64,000 nt of DNA from Pontibacter russatus (GCF_009931655.1 NZ_CP047984.1:4419001-4483000), one strand, 5' to 3'; counted from the stretch's first letter, positions 1-8,333 are shown. Notes: a model not told the origin generated them from the sequence alone. Translations and numbers: made by a program.

Positions 1-81
1 GTTCAGAGTCGTTCGGGATGCTCTGGGTGGCACCCCGGTACTTTAAGTCGGCATACGGAATAGTTAAAAAACAACAAGAGC

Positions 82-960
82 GTGGCGCAGTATACAATCA
101 AAGAACTTGAGCATCTTTCCGGCATTAAGGCCCATACCATCCGCATCTGGGAGCAGCGCTACCATATATTAAACCCCAGGCGCACCGACACCAACATCCG
201 CTACTACGACGATGCCGACCTGAAGTCGCTGCTCAACATCTCGCTGCTGAACGAGCGGGGCTACAAGATATCCAAAATTGCGCAGATGGAGCCGGAGCAG
301 ATCCAGCGGACGGTGGCGGAACTGTGCGACTCGCCCTGCGCGTGCTCGCACCACGTGAGCGCCCTGGTGGCGGCGATGGTGGACATGGATGAGGTGAAGT
401 TTGACAAGCAGCTTTCCACGGCAACGCTGCAACTGGGGCTGCACAGCGCGATGGAGGAAATCATATATCCCTTTCTGAACAAGATCGGCATCCTGTGGCA
501 GACCAACAACATCTCGCCGGCGCACGAGCATTTCGTGAGCAACCTCATCCGCCAGAAGCTGATTGTGGCCATAGACGGCCAGACGCTTCGCCGCGAAGAG
601 CAATCCACCACCTATATTCTTTACCTGCCCGAAGGCGAATTGCATGAACTGGCGCTGCTGTATATGAATTACATTCTCAGGGCGAACGGCCAGCACGTGG
701 TGTACCTGGGGCAGAACCTCCCGTTCCCGGACCTGGAGCTGACCTACGAACAGTTCAAAAAGGCCTGTATCTGCACCGTGATGACATCCACGCCAGAGCG
801 CGACCAGGTGCAGCATTACCTCAACCGGCTGTCGCAGCGTTTCCCGCACACCACCATCTACATATATGGCTTCCAGGCCCAGCACGATTTCCTGATAATA
901 CCCTCTAACGTAAGGCGCCTCGGCTGCCTGCGCGACCTGGAGGCAGAGCTAAAGGCATAA
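82..960 (+). CDS. MerR-family regulator with B12-binding domain (CarH/LitR-like)
   Basis: Predicted transcriptional regulator of 292 aa, starting at GTG (no nearby ATG). The N-terminal MerR helix-turn-helix covers about residues 4-70 and includes the HTIRIWEQRY recognition segment. A cobalamin-binding helical bundle and a Rossmann-like domain follow at about 95-290. Three features match the light-sensing CarH family: W139, nine residues, then E149-H150 (the W-x9-EH motif), and E186-L187-H188, where the His corresponds to the lower axial cobalt ligand. Such proteins hold pigment promoters closed in the dark and release them when light breaks adenosylcobalamin. It lies 236 bp upstream of the sigma factor/crt operon on the same strand, which fits a local repressor. 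The expected GG loop near 263 reads GF, so B12 binding is likely but not proven. The family call is firm; the photoreceptor role is inferred. Confidence 0.85.
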   Translation: MAQYTIKELEHLSGIKAHTIRIWEQRYHILNPRRTDTNIRYYDDADLKSLLNISLLNERGYKISKIAQMEPEQIQRTVAELCDSPCACSHHVSALVAAMVDMDEVKFDKQLSTATLQLGLHSAMEEIIYPFLNKIGILWQTNNISPAHEHFVSNLIRQKLIVAIDGQTLRREEQSTTYILYLPEGELHELALLYMNYILRANGQHVVYLGQNLPFPDLELTYEQFKKACICTVMTSTPERDQVQHYLNRLSQRFPHTTIYIYGFQAQHDFLIIPSNVRRLGCLRDLEAELKA

Positions 961-1136
961 ATTTCTGGCTTGGCAATCCGCGCGCGCGTCTTTGCCGTTT
1001 ATATGAAGGGCGCGTGAAGGGCGCGGGCGCTCGGCATTCCTGTGTCGTTCGCCTTAAAAACAGGTACATAAGCAGGGTTTTTCAGGGTGTTTGTCGTATT
1101 TGTTTAACATTTCTTAAAAATAAAGTAAACAGAATG

Positions 1137-1166
1137 AGTTTAATTTCTGATTACTTCGTATATTTG
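1137..1166 (+). promoter_or_regulatory. Bacteroidota-type promoter of the ECF sigma/crt operon
   Basis: TATATTTG at 1159-1166 is a perfect TAnnTTTG -7 element of the Bacteroidota primary sigma factor, 30 bp before the sigma-factor ATG. The -33 region around 1137-1140 (GAGTTT) is only a weak match to TTTG, which would suit a promoter that needs relief of repression or help from another factor. Confidence 0.55.
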
Positions 1167-1197
1167 TTTATGGTTCAACCATAAAAGTATAAACAAA
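1163..1197 (+). promoter_or_regulatory. Palindromic operator candidate upstream of the carotenoid operon
   Basis: Two overlapping perfect inverted repeats lie between the -7 element and the ATG. TTTATGGTT (1167-1175) and AACCATAAA (1177-1185) have one base between them. TTTGTTTAT (1163-1171) and ATAAACAAA (1189-1197) have a 17-base spacer. The position over the expected transcription start suits an operator for the upstream MerR/CarH-like protein. The binding protein is inferred, not shown. Confidence 0.55.
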
Positions 1198-1712
1198 TGA
1201 CATCCATCGAATTCAACTCCCTCGTACAGAACATAGCACAGTCTCTTCGGCCGGTGGCCATGAACCTGACGCGCGACGTGGACGACGCCAAGGACCTGGT
1301 GCAGGAAACGATGCTCAAGGCGCTCACCAACCGCGACAAGTTCAAGTCCGGCACCAACCTAAAGGCATGGTTGTACACCATCATGCGCAACACGTTCATC
1401 AACAACTACAACAAGATTACCAAGCGCAGCAGCAACATCGACAGCGCCGAGTACCTGCAGTACCTGAACACGGACGAAAGCTACATCACGCAGAACAAGG
1501 GCACAGCCACTTTCGTGATGAACGACATAAACGCGGCCATTGCCAACCTCAGCGAGGAGCACCGCGCCCCTTTTATGATGTACTATATAGGCTACAAGTA
1601 CCTTGAGATCGCCGAGAAGCTCCAGATTCCGATTGGCACGGTGAAAAACCGCATCCACATTGCCCGGAAAGAGCTGAAGCAGGCGCTGAAGGTGTATAAC
1701 AGAGACATGTAA
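1197..1712 (+). CDS. ECF-type RNA polymerase sigma factor
   Basis: Sigma-70 family protein of 171 aa with the extracytoplasmic-function layout. Region 2 (about residues 10-75) contains DAKDLVQETMLKAL and KAWLYTIMRNTFIN. Region 4 (about 110-165) contains the helix-turn-helix YLEIAEKLQIPIGTVKNRIHIARKEL. No anti-sigma gene is adjacent. Its stop lies 24 bp before the preferred crtI ATG, so it is the first gene of the pigment operon. ECF factors beside MerR/CarH-type regulators in carotenoid clusters are a known arrangement, suggesting that light relieves repression and the sigma factor then amplifies crt transcription. Which promoter it recognises cannot be told from the sequence. Confidence 0.9.
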   Translation: MTSIEFNSLVQNIAQSLRPVAMNLTRDVDDAKDLVQETMLKALTNRDKFKSGTNLKAWLYTIMRNTFINNYNKITKRSSNIDSAEYLQYLNTDESYITQNKGTATFVMNDINAAIANLSEEHRAPFMMYYIGYKYLEIAEKLQIPIGTVKNRIHIARKELKQALKVYNRDM

Positions 1713-1736
1713 TTGGCTTTATCCGCACCTAACGGC

Positions 1737-3227
1737 ATGGCACCCCCTCGCGTAATCGTGATCGGATCCGGTTTTTCCGGCTTGTCGGCGGCAACGTGCC
1801 TTGCCGAAATGGGGTATGCCGTGACGGTGCTGGAGAAAAACAGTGGCCCCGGCGGGCGGGCGCGAAGCTTTTCCGCCGAAGGTTTTACATATGACATGGG
1901 CCCCAGCTGGTACTGGATGCCCGATGTGTTCGAGTCTTACTTTGGTCGCTTCGGCAAGCGCGTGTCCGACTACTACGACCTTAAGCGCCTGGACCCTTCC
2001 TACACCGTGATTTTCGGAGAGGATGATTTTATGGACATCCCCGCCCCGATGGATAAAATGCGGGCGCTGTTTGAGGGGCTGGAGAAGGGCAGCGCCAGGC
2101 AACTGGACAAATTCCTGGAGCAGGCCGCCTACAAGTACGAGGTGGGCATCAACCAGTTGGTATATAAGCCGGGCCGCTCCGTCACGGAATTTATGAGTCC
2201 GCGCCTGCTGTTGGATGTGCTGCGGCTGGACGTGTTCCAGTCGATACACAAGCATGTCCGCCGCTATTTCCGGCACGAGAAGATCATCAAGCTGATGGAG
2301 TTCCCGATCCTCTTCCTGGGTGCCCTGCCCGAGAACACACCCGCCCTGTACAGCCTCATGAACTACGCCGACATCAGCCTGGGCACCTGGTACCCGATGG
2401 GCGGCATGCACAAAATTGTGGAGGGCATGGTAAAGCTTGCCGAGGAAAAGGGAGTGCAGTTCATATATAACCAGGATGTGCGGCAGATTGAGGTGCAGGA
2501 GGGGGTGGCGCGAAATGTGGTGACGGCAAGCGGTGCCTTTGCAGCGGATGTGGTGGTGGCCAGCGCTGACTACCATCACGTGGAAAAGCAACTGCTGACC
2601 GGCGAATACAGAAGCTACTCTGAGCATTACTGGGAGAAACGCGTGATGGCGCCCTCGTCCCTGCTGTTTTACCTGGGCGTGAACAAGCGCCTGAAGAACC
2701 TGCGGCACCACAACCTGTTTTTCGACGAGGACTTCGGGCCCCACGCCCGCGAGATTTACACCGACCCGAAGTGGCCGCACAAGCCGCTCTTTTATGTCTC
2801 GGCGCCCTCCGTCACCGACACTTCGGTGGCGCCGGCAGGCTGTGAGAACCTGTTTGTGCTGATACCGGTTGCCCCCGGCCTGCAAGACACGGAGGAGGTG
2901 CGCGAGAAGTACTATCACCTGGTGATGGACCGGCTGGAGAAGCTGACAAAACAGGACATCCGCAGCGCCGTCATATATAAGCGCAGCTACGCCCACAACG
3001 ATTTCATCTCCGACTACAACGCCTTTAAAGGCAACGCCTACGGCCTCGCCAACACCCTCACGCAGACGGCCCTCCTAAAACCGAGCCTCAAGAGCAGAAA
3101 AGTGCAGAACCTGTTCTATACCGGCCAGCTCACGGTGCCTGGTCCCGGCGTGCCCCCTTCGCTCATTTCGGGGCAGGTGGTGGCGGGGGAGGTCGCGAGG
3201 GAATATGCCGCTCCGGTTTCCGTATAA
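1737..3227 (+). CDS. crtI: Phytoene desaturase (CrtI family)
   Basis: FAD-dependent desaturase that converts phytoene toward lycopene at the membrane. The N-terminal dinucleotide fold VIVIGSGFSGLSAA follows directly after the start, with VLEKNSGPGGRARSF downstream. The C-terminal CrtI signature is FYTGQLTVPGPGVPPSLISG. The ATG at 1737 gives 496 aa with a compact N-terminus; a TTG at 1713, abutting the sigma-factor stop, would add 8 residues. It is followed by crtB 26 bp downstream. The length is normal for CrtI. The number of desaturation steps cannot be read from sequence, but the lycopene cyclase downstream implies lycopene as the product. Confidence 0.93.
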   Translation: MAPPRVIVIGSGFSGLSAATCLAEMGYAVTVLEKNSGPGGRARSFSAEGFTYDMGPSWYWMPDVFESYFGRFGKRVSDYYDLKRLDPSYTVIFGEDDFMDIPAPMDKMRALFEGLEKGSARQLDKFLEQAAYKYEVGINQLVYKPGRSVTEFMSPRLLLDVLRLDVFQSIHKHVRRYFRHEKIIKLMEFPILFLGALPENTPALYSLMNYADISLGTWYPMGGMHKIVEGMVKLAEEKGVQFIYNQDVRQIEVQEGVARNVVTASGAFAADVVVASADYHHVEKQLLTGEYRSYSEHYWEKRVMAPSSLLFYLGVNKRLKNLRHHNLFFDEDFGPHAREIYTDPKWPHKPLFYVSAPSVTDTSVAPAGCENLFVLIPVAPGLQDTEEVREKYYHLVMDRLEKLTKQDIRSAVIYKRSYAHNDFISDYNAFKGNAYGLANTLTQTALLKPSLKSRKVQNLFYTGQLTVPGPGVPPSLISGQVVAGEVAREYAAPVSV

Positions 3228-3253
3228 GTGTAAGTCCCAAACCTCTAAAGCCT

Positions 3254-4087
3254 ATGGAGCTATTTAAACAAACCTGTTTGCAGTGCAGCAAGGTCATCAC
3301 GCAAGCCTACAGCACTTCCTTCACGCTCGGCATCAAAACCCTCGACAAGAAGTTTCACCTGCCCATCTACGGCATATATGGCTTCGTGCGCTGCGCCGAC
3401 GAGATTGTGGACACCTTCCACGACTATGACAAGCGCCGCCTGCTGGCCGATTTCGAGAAGCAGACCTACGAGGCCATTGAAACGGGCATCAGCCTGAACC
3501 CCGTGCTGCACGCCTTCCAGAGCGTGGTGAACGAGTACAAAATCGACAAGTGCTATATAACTGCCTTTCTGAAGAGCATGGAAATGGACCTGGAGGACCA
3601 TGCCTACGACCGCTCGCTTTACAAAGAGTATATATATGGCTCGGCAGAGGTGGTGGGTCTGATGTGCCTGAAAGTCTTCTGCGAGGGCGACGAAGAGATG
3701 TTCGAGCGCCTGAAAAAGCCAGCTGCCAGCCTGGGGGCCGCCTTCCAGAAGGTGAACTTCCTCCGCGACATGAAGAGCGACTACAGTGAGCGGGGCCGGG
3801 TGTATTTCCCGAAGGTGGAGTATATGAACTTTAGCAACGCCTGCAAGGTTGAGATTGAGGCAGACATCCTGCAGGATTTTGAGGAGGCCTACGCCGGCAT
3901 CATGGCACTGCCCCGCTCGGCTCGGATGGGGGTGTACCTGGCCTACGTGTACTACCTCAAACTTTTCCGGAAGATACAGAACCTCCCGGCAACCCATATA
4001 CTGAAAGAGCGCGTAAGAGTACCTGACAACACAAAGCTGGCACTTCTGCTCGGCTCGTATCTCAGGTACAGATTTAACGCACTCTAA
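3254..4087 (+). CDS. crtB: Phytoene synthase
   Basis: Squalene/phytoene synthase family protein of 277 aa that condenses two geranylgeranyl diphosphates to phytoene, the first committed carotenoid step. The first Asp-rich region is FVRCADEIVDTF (about residues 46-57). The second signature, LGAAFQKVNFLRDMKSDYSE followed by RGRVYFP, contains the NxxRDxxxD motif that binds Mg-diphosphate. The conserved YGSAEVVGLMCLKVF segment is also present. It lies between crtI and an exported protein of unknown function, with only 4 bp to the next gene, so co-transcription is near certain. Confidence 0.93.
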   Translation: MELFKQTCLQCSKVITQAYSTSFTLGIKTLDKKFHLPIYGIYGFVRCADEIVDTFHDYDKRRLLADFEKQTYEAIETGISLNPVLHAFQSVVNEYKIDKCYITAFLKSMEMDLEDHAYDRSLYKEYIYGSAEVVGLMCLKVFCEGDEEMFERLKKPAASLGAAFQKVNFLRDMKSDYSERGRVYFPKVEYMNFSNACKVEIEADILQDFEEAYAGIMALPRSARMGVYLAYVYYLKLFRKIQNLPATHILKERVRVPDNTKLALLLGSYLRYRFNAL

Positions 4088-4091
4088 TCAT

Positions 4092-4625
4092 ATGTCAAAA
4101 AAATTCCTTACCCTTTTTCTGATCGTCTTACTTTGCAGCAGCGCATGGGCCGACAGCACCCGCTACAATGTCTCGCAGCTGCGCCTGCAATACCTGCAGG
4201 CAAGCAAGGAGGAGGCCGTGGCACACAAGTTCCACAAAAAGATGAGCTCCTACAATGAGCGGGACCCGCTGGTGCTGGCCTACAAGGCGGCCTCGGAGGC
4301 GGTGATGGCCAAGTATGTGTGGAACCCTTACGGCAAGCTGAAGCAGATAAAAACCGCGAACGCCATTTTTGCCGATGCCGTGGCCCTGGACAAAGACAAC
4401 GCCGAAATCCGCTTCCTGCGCTTTACCCTGGAGCATTACGTGCCCCGCTACCTCAACCTGAGCGCCCATGTGGAGGAGGACAAAAAATTAATTATCAGCA
4501 GCCTGCAGGATTACCCGGATTCTGAGTTGTCGGAGGGGCTGGCCCGCACCATGCGCGATTTCATGCTCACCAAAGACCACTGCACCGAAGCGGAGAAGGA
4601 GATACTGCGCAACATCAACATCTAA
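4092..4625 (+). CDS. Exported protein of unknown function in the crt operon
   Basis: 177 aa with a clear Sec signal peptide (MSKKFLTLFLIVLLCSSAWA, likely cleavage after about residue 20). The mature part is mostly predicted helical (AVAHKFHKKMSSYNERDP; AIFADAVALDKDNAEIRFLR; LSEGLARTMRDFML) and resembles tetratricopeptide-like helical pairs, though no family is recognised with confidence. It starts 4 bp after crtB and ends directly against the crtY ATG. It sits where crtZ (hydroxylase) is found in some pigment clusters, but it has no histidine clusters and is not CrtZ. A periplasmic role linked to pigment or membrane is inferred from position only. Confidence 0.75.
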   Translation: MSKKFLTLFLIVLLCSSAWADSTRYNVSQLRLQYLQASKEEAVAHKFHKKMSSYNERDPLVLAYKAASEAVMAKYVWNPYGKLKQIKTANAIFADAVALDKDNAEIRFLRFTLEHYVPRYLNLSAHVEEDKKLIISSLQDYPDSELSEGLARTMRDFMLTKDHCTEAEKEILRNINI

Positions 4626-5324
4626 ATGTACATCTACCTCTACCTCAACATCTTCACCATCCTGTTCCCGCTGCTGCTGTCGTTCGACAAAAAAGTGGCT
4701 TTCTACAAAAACTGGCCGGCGCTGTTCCCGGCCATCTTTGTGAACGCGGCGGTGTTTATGGTGTGGGACAGCTGGTTTACCGGCATCGGCGTGTGGGGTT
4801 TTAACAAGGAGTACCTGACGGGGATTTATATATATAACCTGCCGCTGGAGGAGGTGCTGTTTTTCATCACGGTGCCTTACGCCTGCGTGTTTATATATGA
4901 CGTGCTGAATGCCTATATAGCCAAAGACCTGCTGCAGCCCTACGCCAAAGCCATTGCGCTGGCCCTGATACTCGCGCTGCCGCTGATTGCCGTTTTTCAG
5001 GTGGGCAGGCTATATACCGTCGTCACATTCTGCGGACTTTCCCTGCTGCACCTGGTTCACCTGCGCTTTTTCGGGACGCGCTACCTGGGCCGCTTTTACC
5101 TGATGTACGTGGTGCATCTGGTGCCTTTCCTGCTGGTGAACGGCGTGCTCACCTACCTGCCGGTGGTGTGGTACAACAACAGCTACAACCTCGGCCTGCG
5201 CCTCGTCTCCATCCCGGTGGAGGACACCATGTACTCGATGTTCATGCTGCTGCTAACTATCTCTGTATATGAAGGGTTGCGGGAGCGAAAAACAGCTAAA
5301 CAATATAAGCCTCTGGCTGTATAA
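4626..5324 (+). CDS. crtY: Lycopene cyclase, fused CrtYc-CrtYd type
   Basis: 232-aa integral membrane protein made of two similar halves, each with about three membrane segments. Each half carries the lycopene-cyclase domain signature: PLEEVLFFITVPYACVFIY near residue 74 and PVEDTMYSMFMLLLTISVYE near 199. This class forms beta-ionone rings at the ends of lycopene to give beta-carotene, without the FAD-binding fold of classical CrtY. The ATG follows the previous stop with no gap. With crtW downstream, the predicted end products are ketolated beta-carotenes, matching the pink or red colour common in these bacteria. Confidence 0.88.
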   Translation: MYIYLYLNIFTILFPLLLSFDKKVAFYKNWPALFPAIFVNAAVFMVWDSWFTGIGVWGFNKEYLTGIYIYNLPLEEVLFFITVPYACVFIYDVLNAYIAKDLLQPYAKAIALALILALPLIAVFQVGRLYTVVTFCGLSLLHLVHLRFFGTRYLGRFYLMYVVHLVPFLLVNGVLTYLPVVWYNNSYNLGLRLVSIPVEDTMYSMFMLLLTISVYEGLRERKTAKQYKPLAV

Positions 5325-5332
5325 TACAGTAT

Positions 5333-6184
5333 ATGCAAAGCCTCAGCGTCACCATCGACTCGAACTCCGGATTCTGCTTCGGGGTGGTCTACGCCATCCA
5401 GATGGCGGAGGACATTCTGGCGGAGCAGGGGTACCTGTACTGCCTCGGGGATATCGTGCACAACGACGAGGAGGTGGCGCGCCTGCAGCAGCGGGGCCTG
5501 CGCATTATTGACCATGCCCAGATGGCGGAACTGCACAACGAGGCGGTGCTGATACGCGCGCACGGCGAACCGCCCGAAACCTACCAACTGGCCCTGAAAA
5601 ACAACCTGACGATCATCGACGCCTCCTGTCCGGTGGTGCTGAAGCTGCAGAACCGCATCAAGACCAGCTTCGACAAAAAAGACAGGATATTCATATATGG
5701 CAAGCACGGCCACGCAGAGGTGATGGGCCTGCTGGGGCAGACGGGAAACGAAGCCGTGGTGTTTGAGAACATGGAGGAACTGCTGCGGCACGAGCTGCCC
5801 CACAACATCACGCTCTATAGCCAGACCACCAAAAGCACCGACAGCTTTTACCGCATCAAGAGCGAGCTGGAGGAGCGCGGCTACGAGGTGAACGCCAACG
5901 ACACCATCTGCCGCCAGGTCTCTAACCGTGACAAGGACCTGCGCCGTTTCGCCGCCAGGTTCGACAAGGTTATCTTTGTGTCGGGCACCAAGTCCTCGAA
6001 CGGCAAGGTGCTCTACCAGGTCTGTAAGGACACCAACCCGGCCACTTACTTTATATCCAAAGTGGAGGAGTTGCGGCCGGGGTGGTTCAAACCCGGTGAC
6101 AGCGTGGGCATCTGCGGGGCCACTTCCACACCCATGTGGCTGATGGAGCAGGTGCGGGACGCGCTGGAGCAATATGAACTGTGA
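5333..6184 (+). CDS. ispH: 4-hydroxy-3-methylbut-2-enyl diphosphate reductase
   Basis: Last enzyme of the MEP isoprenoid pathway; it makes IPP and DMAPP using a [4Fe-4S] cluster. The 283-aa protein keeps the three cluster cysteines: C15 (NSGFCFGVV), C99 (IDASCPVV) and C193 (NDTICRQVSNR). It also has H43 (IVHNDE), the HxE pair H127/E129 in KHGHAEVMG, and the substrate-binding SxN-type residues in GATSTP. It starts 8 bp after crtY. Placement inside the pigment operon would couple precursor supply to carotenoid demand. This may be the only ispH in the genome, but the window cannot show that. Confidence 0.93.
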   Translation: MQSLSVTIDSNSGFCFGVVYAIQMAEDILAEQGYLYCLGDIVHNDEEVARLQQRGLRIIDHAQMAELHNEAVLIRAHGEPPETYQLALKNNLTIIDASCPVVLKLQNRIKTSFDKKDRIFIYGKHGHAEVMGLLGQTGNEAVVFENMEELLRHELPHNITLYSQTTKSTDSFYRIKSELEERGYEVNANDTICRQVSNRDKDLRRFAARFDKVIFVSGTKSSNGKVLYQVCKDTNPATYFISKVEELRPGWFKPGDSVGICGATSTPMWLMEQVRDALEQYEL

Positions 6185-6260
6185 GTGGGATTTTGAAGAT
6201 CTTAGCAATCGGCTCCTGCTATCTGCGTCACTTCACTGATTACGGGCAATATAAAACTGC

Positions 6261-6950
6261 ATGGCGATAACAAGGCAGAGCGATAAACGGGGTATGCTGA
6301 TAGCGGCACTGATTGTGGCGCTGTGGGCCGGGTTGCTGGTGTATCTGCTGCGCTGGCCCGTTTCTTTTGCGTCTCCGCTCACGTACCTGTTCGTGCTGCT
6401 GCAGACACACCTTTATACCGGGCTTTTTATCACGGCCCACGACGCCATGCACGGCGTGGTTGCCCCGGGGCGCCCCAGGCTGAACAGGGCTATCGGCACG
6501 GTTACCGCGCTGCTGTTTGCCTACAACTGGTACCCGCGCCTGCTGCCGCGCCACCACCAGCACCACCGCCACGTGGCCACCGAGCACGACCCCGACTACC
6601 ACACCGGCTCCTTCTGGCCCTGGTACTTTAGTTTTCTGAAGCAGTACATCACCTGGTGGCAACTGCTGCTGATGGCCCTTACGTTTAATATCCTGAAATT
6701 TTTCTTTCCGCTGGAGAACGTGGTGCTGTTCTGGATGCTGCCAGCCATACTGGCCACGTTCCAGCTGTTCTACTTCGGCACTTACCTGCCGCATCGCGGC
6801 GAGCATCCCTCCGACAACCCGCACAAATCTGGTACGCAGGCCAAAAACCATATATGGGCCTTTGTGAGCTGCTATTTTTTCGGCTACCACTACGAGCACC
6901 ACGACAAGCCTTACCTGCCCTGGTGGCAGCTGCACAAGGCTAAAAACTGA
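6261..6950 (+). CDS. crtW: Beta-carotene ketolase (CrtW family)
   Basis: 229-aa membrane-bound di-iron oxygenase that adds 4-keto groups to beta-ionone rings. The histidine clusters of the family are all visible: HDAMHG, RHHQHHRH, YLPHRGEH, and the C-terminal FFGYHYEHHDKPYLPWW, which is characteristic of CrtW. About four hydrophobic segments are present. It lies 76 bp after ispH on the same strand. With crtI, crtB and crtY the cluster can make canthaxanthin-like pigments. No short crtZ-type hydroxylase is present in the cluster, so any astaxanthin synthesis would need a hydroxylase elsewhere. Confidence 0.88.
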   Translation: MAITRQSDKRGMLIAALIVALWAGLLVYLLRWPVSFASPLTYLFVLLQTHLYTGLFITAHDAMHGVVAPGRPRLNRAIGTVTALLFAYNWYPRLLPRHHQHHRHVATEHDPDYHTGSFWPWYFSFLKQYITWWQLLLMALTFNILKFFFPLENVVLFWMLPAILATFQLFYFGTYLPHRGEHPSDNPHKSGTQAKNHIWAFVSCYFFGYHYEHHDKPYLPWWQLHKAKN

Positions 6951-7087
6951 CGGCCGCTGTGTTTGTTAATATTAGAAGTTAAATATATATATAAACAGGC
7001 AACTGCCGCCGGGCATGTGACGTAATGTAAGGGATTTAACTGCGGCAGGTGGCTGCCTCTTCCACATCATCCCCTAACCCTTATCTC

Positions 7088-7675
7088 ATGAAAATTTCTT
7101 TTCCCGGCCTTGCGATTTTCCTGCTCATCCTGCTTTTCCAGTTGCCGCCGCGCTCTGCTGCAGCACAGAATGCTTTTGGCAAGAAGAGCCCCACCTCGCT
7201 GAAAGCCGGTGTAAGCTTTAACTGGCTTTCGGACTTTGACAGCCAGGGCGTCATGTTTACCAACCGCCTGCATCACTACCTCGGGGAGCGGGTGGGGGCA
7301 GGGTTGACCGTGGGCTTGCTCTCCAGTTCCCGCTTCGATAAAGTAAAGGACATCTACACCATCAAAAGCACCTACTATATGTGGGGAGTGGAGGGGAGCT
7401 TTGATCTCATGCAGAACGAGTCGGTTGCCTTCCGGATAGGCGGCGGCCCCGCAGCGCGCCACCGCTCCGAAATTTCGACAGAGGATGAACTGGGCGGGAC
7501 GAAAGACGGCTCCGTCACCCACATCAGAACTGCCGACGTGGGGGTAAGCGGCTTTATAGAAAACGACTTCGGGATTCTGCGCAACGGCATGGCAGGGGGC
7601 CGTATAGAGTACATCTACTACACCAAAGGAACCCCGGTGCTGTCGGTGGGGCTGCACGTAGGCTTTCGCTTTTGA
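7088..7675 (+). CDS. Secreted beta-barrel-like outer-membrane protein, function unknown
   Basis: The start at ATG 7088 gives 195 aa beginning with a good signal peptide (MKISFPGLAIFLLILLFQLP, cleavage after about SAAAQ). An upstream in-frame start at 7049 would spoil that signal. The mature protein has alternating amphipathic strands (SLKAGVSFNWLSDF; GAGLTVGLLSSS; FRIGGGPAARH) and ends VGLHVGFRF, with the terminal aromatic residue typical of outer-membrane barrels. It follows crtW by 137 bp, including a TATATA-rich stretch, and is closed by a strong terminator. It may be the last gene of the pigment operon or an independent gene. No family is assigned. Confidence 0.75.
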   Translation: MKISFPGLAIFLLILLFQLPPRSAAAQNAFGKKSPTSLKAGVSFNWLSDFDSQGVMFTNRLHHYLGERVGAGLTVGLLSSSRFDKVKDIYTIKSTYYMWGVEGSFDLMQNESVAFRIGGGPAARHRSEISTEDELGGTKDGSVTHIRTADVGVSGFIENDFGILRNGMAGGRIEYIYYTKGTPVLSVGLHVGFRF

Positions 7676-7690
7676 TAATACTTCCCCCCA

Positions 7691-7724
7691 CAGAAAAGGG
7701 ACCGCCAGCGCGGTCCCTTTTCTG
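7691..7724 (+). terminator. Rho-independent terminator after the carotenoid region
   Basis: Perfect 14-bp arms CAGAAAAGGGACCG (7691-7704) and CGGTCCCTTTTCTG (7711-7724) with a 6-base loop, 15 bp past the stop of the barrel protein. The T-run lies inside the right arm, so it may work in both directions. Confidence 0.8.
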
Positions 7725-7739
7725 TTAAGGCAATTTTAC

Positions 7740-8290
7740 AGCTCGCGTTCTGTCAGCGCCCTGCCCTGCTTTCTCAGGTCCTGGGCAGGTTATCGCTTAC
7801 TGCCCTTCTTCGGCTGCACCCGCTGCCAGTTACTCGCTGCCCATGCTCAGAAACGAGGCCTCTACTGCAGGCCGCTGCTTCTCTCCGTTTTTTGCACTCG
7901 CCGCACCCAGCCTTTGATTTGATTTTGCACTGATTTCTGCGCCTGTGCAGGGGCCGCATCCGTGCCAAAGTACCCTCATGAGGCAACGGCGGCGTCTCTA
8001 ACTCGTTCATCTCCATCTCTCTGCCAGCCCTACCCGTTGAATAATTAGCTGCGTGTAGTGCGCTGCCTTGTTAAGGTTTATGCTGTCCGTCCCGGGTAGT
8101 AATGCTTCGCCCCGGATGCGGAGTTTTATATATAAGCGTGTTTTTCCAGGGCTGCAGCTTTGCTGTAACCGGCTTGTCTGCAGCCACATTCACCCGCCAG
8201 GGACAGTGCCCACGACACTCCCATTAATCCGCAGATGACCAGCCGCGGTTAGGGAAAGAAAAGCCTGCTTTCGGTGCTGCAGTGATGCAC
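7740..8290. other. Non-coding stretch with no recognised gene
   Basis: About 550 bp between the terminator and the mraZ control region. Short antisense frames exist here, but their translations are low-complexity and have no plausible start region. I see no tRNA, RNase P, tmRNA or 6S signature. There is one TATATA run at about 8128. It may hold an unrecognised RNA or the remains of a gene. Confidence 0.4.
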
Positions 8291-8297
8291 CCTCTCC

Positions 8298-8333
8298 CCA
8301 CTTTGTCCCACTTTTACCACTTTCCCCCACTTC
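8298..8333 (-). promoter_or_regulatory. Array of four AAAGTGG-type boxes (minus strand), possible MraZ operator
   Basis: On the plus strand CCACTTT occurs at 8298, 8308 and 8317, and CCACTTC at 8327, so the minus strand reads AAAGTGG boxes every 9-10 bp. The period of one helical turn and the heptamer match MraZ boxes described in other bacteria. The array lies about 200 bp upstream of, and opposite in orientation to, a second array beside the mraZ promoter. Confidence 0.6.

Noticed and set aside
1..81. 3' end of an upstream gene
   Set aside because: Several short frames are open but none can be told from chance in 81 bp.
169..885. Long open frame antisense to the MerR gene (and similar long antisense frames through the crt, mur and acn genes)
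   Set aside because: High-GC third positions create long open frames opposite real genes; the translations are Arg/His/Leu-rich with no domain, and the sense frames are clearly real.
7740..8290. RNase P, tmRNA or 6S RNA in the spacer before mraZ
   Set aside because: None of their conserved core sequences is present.
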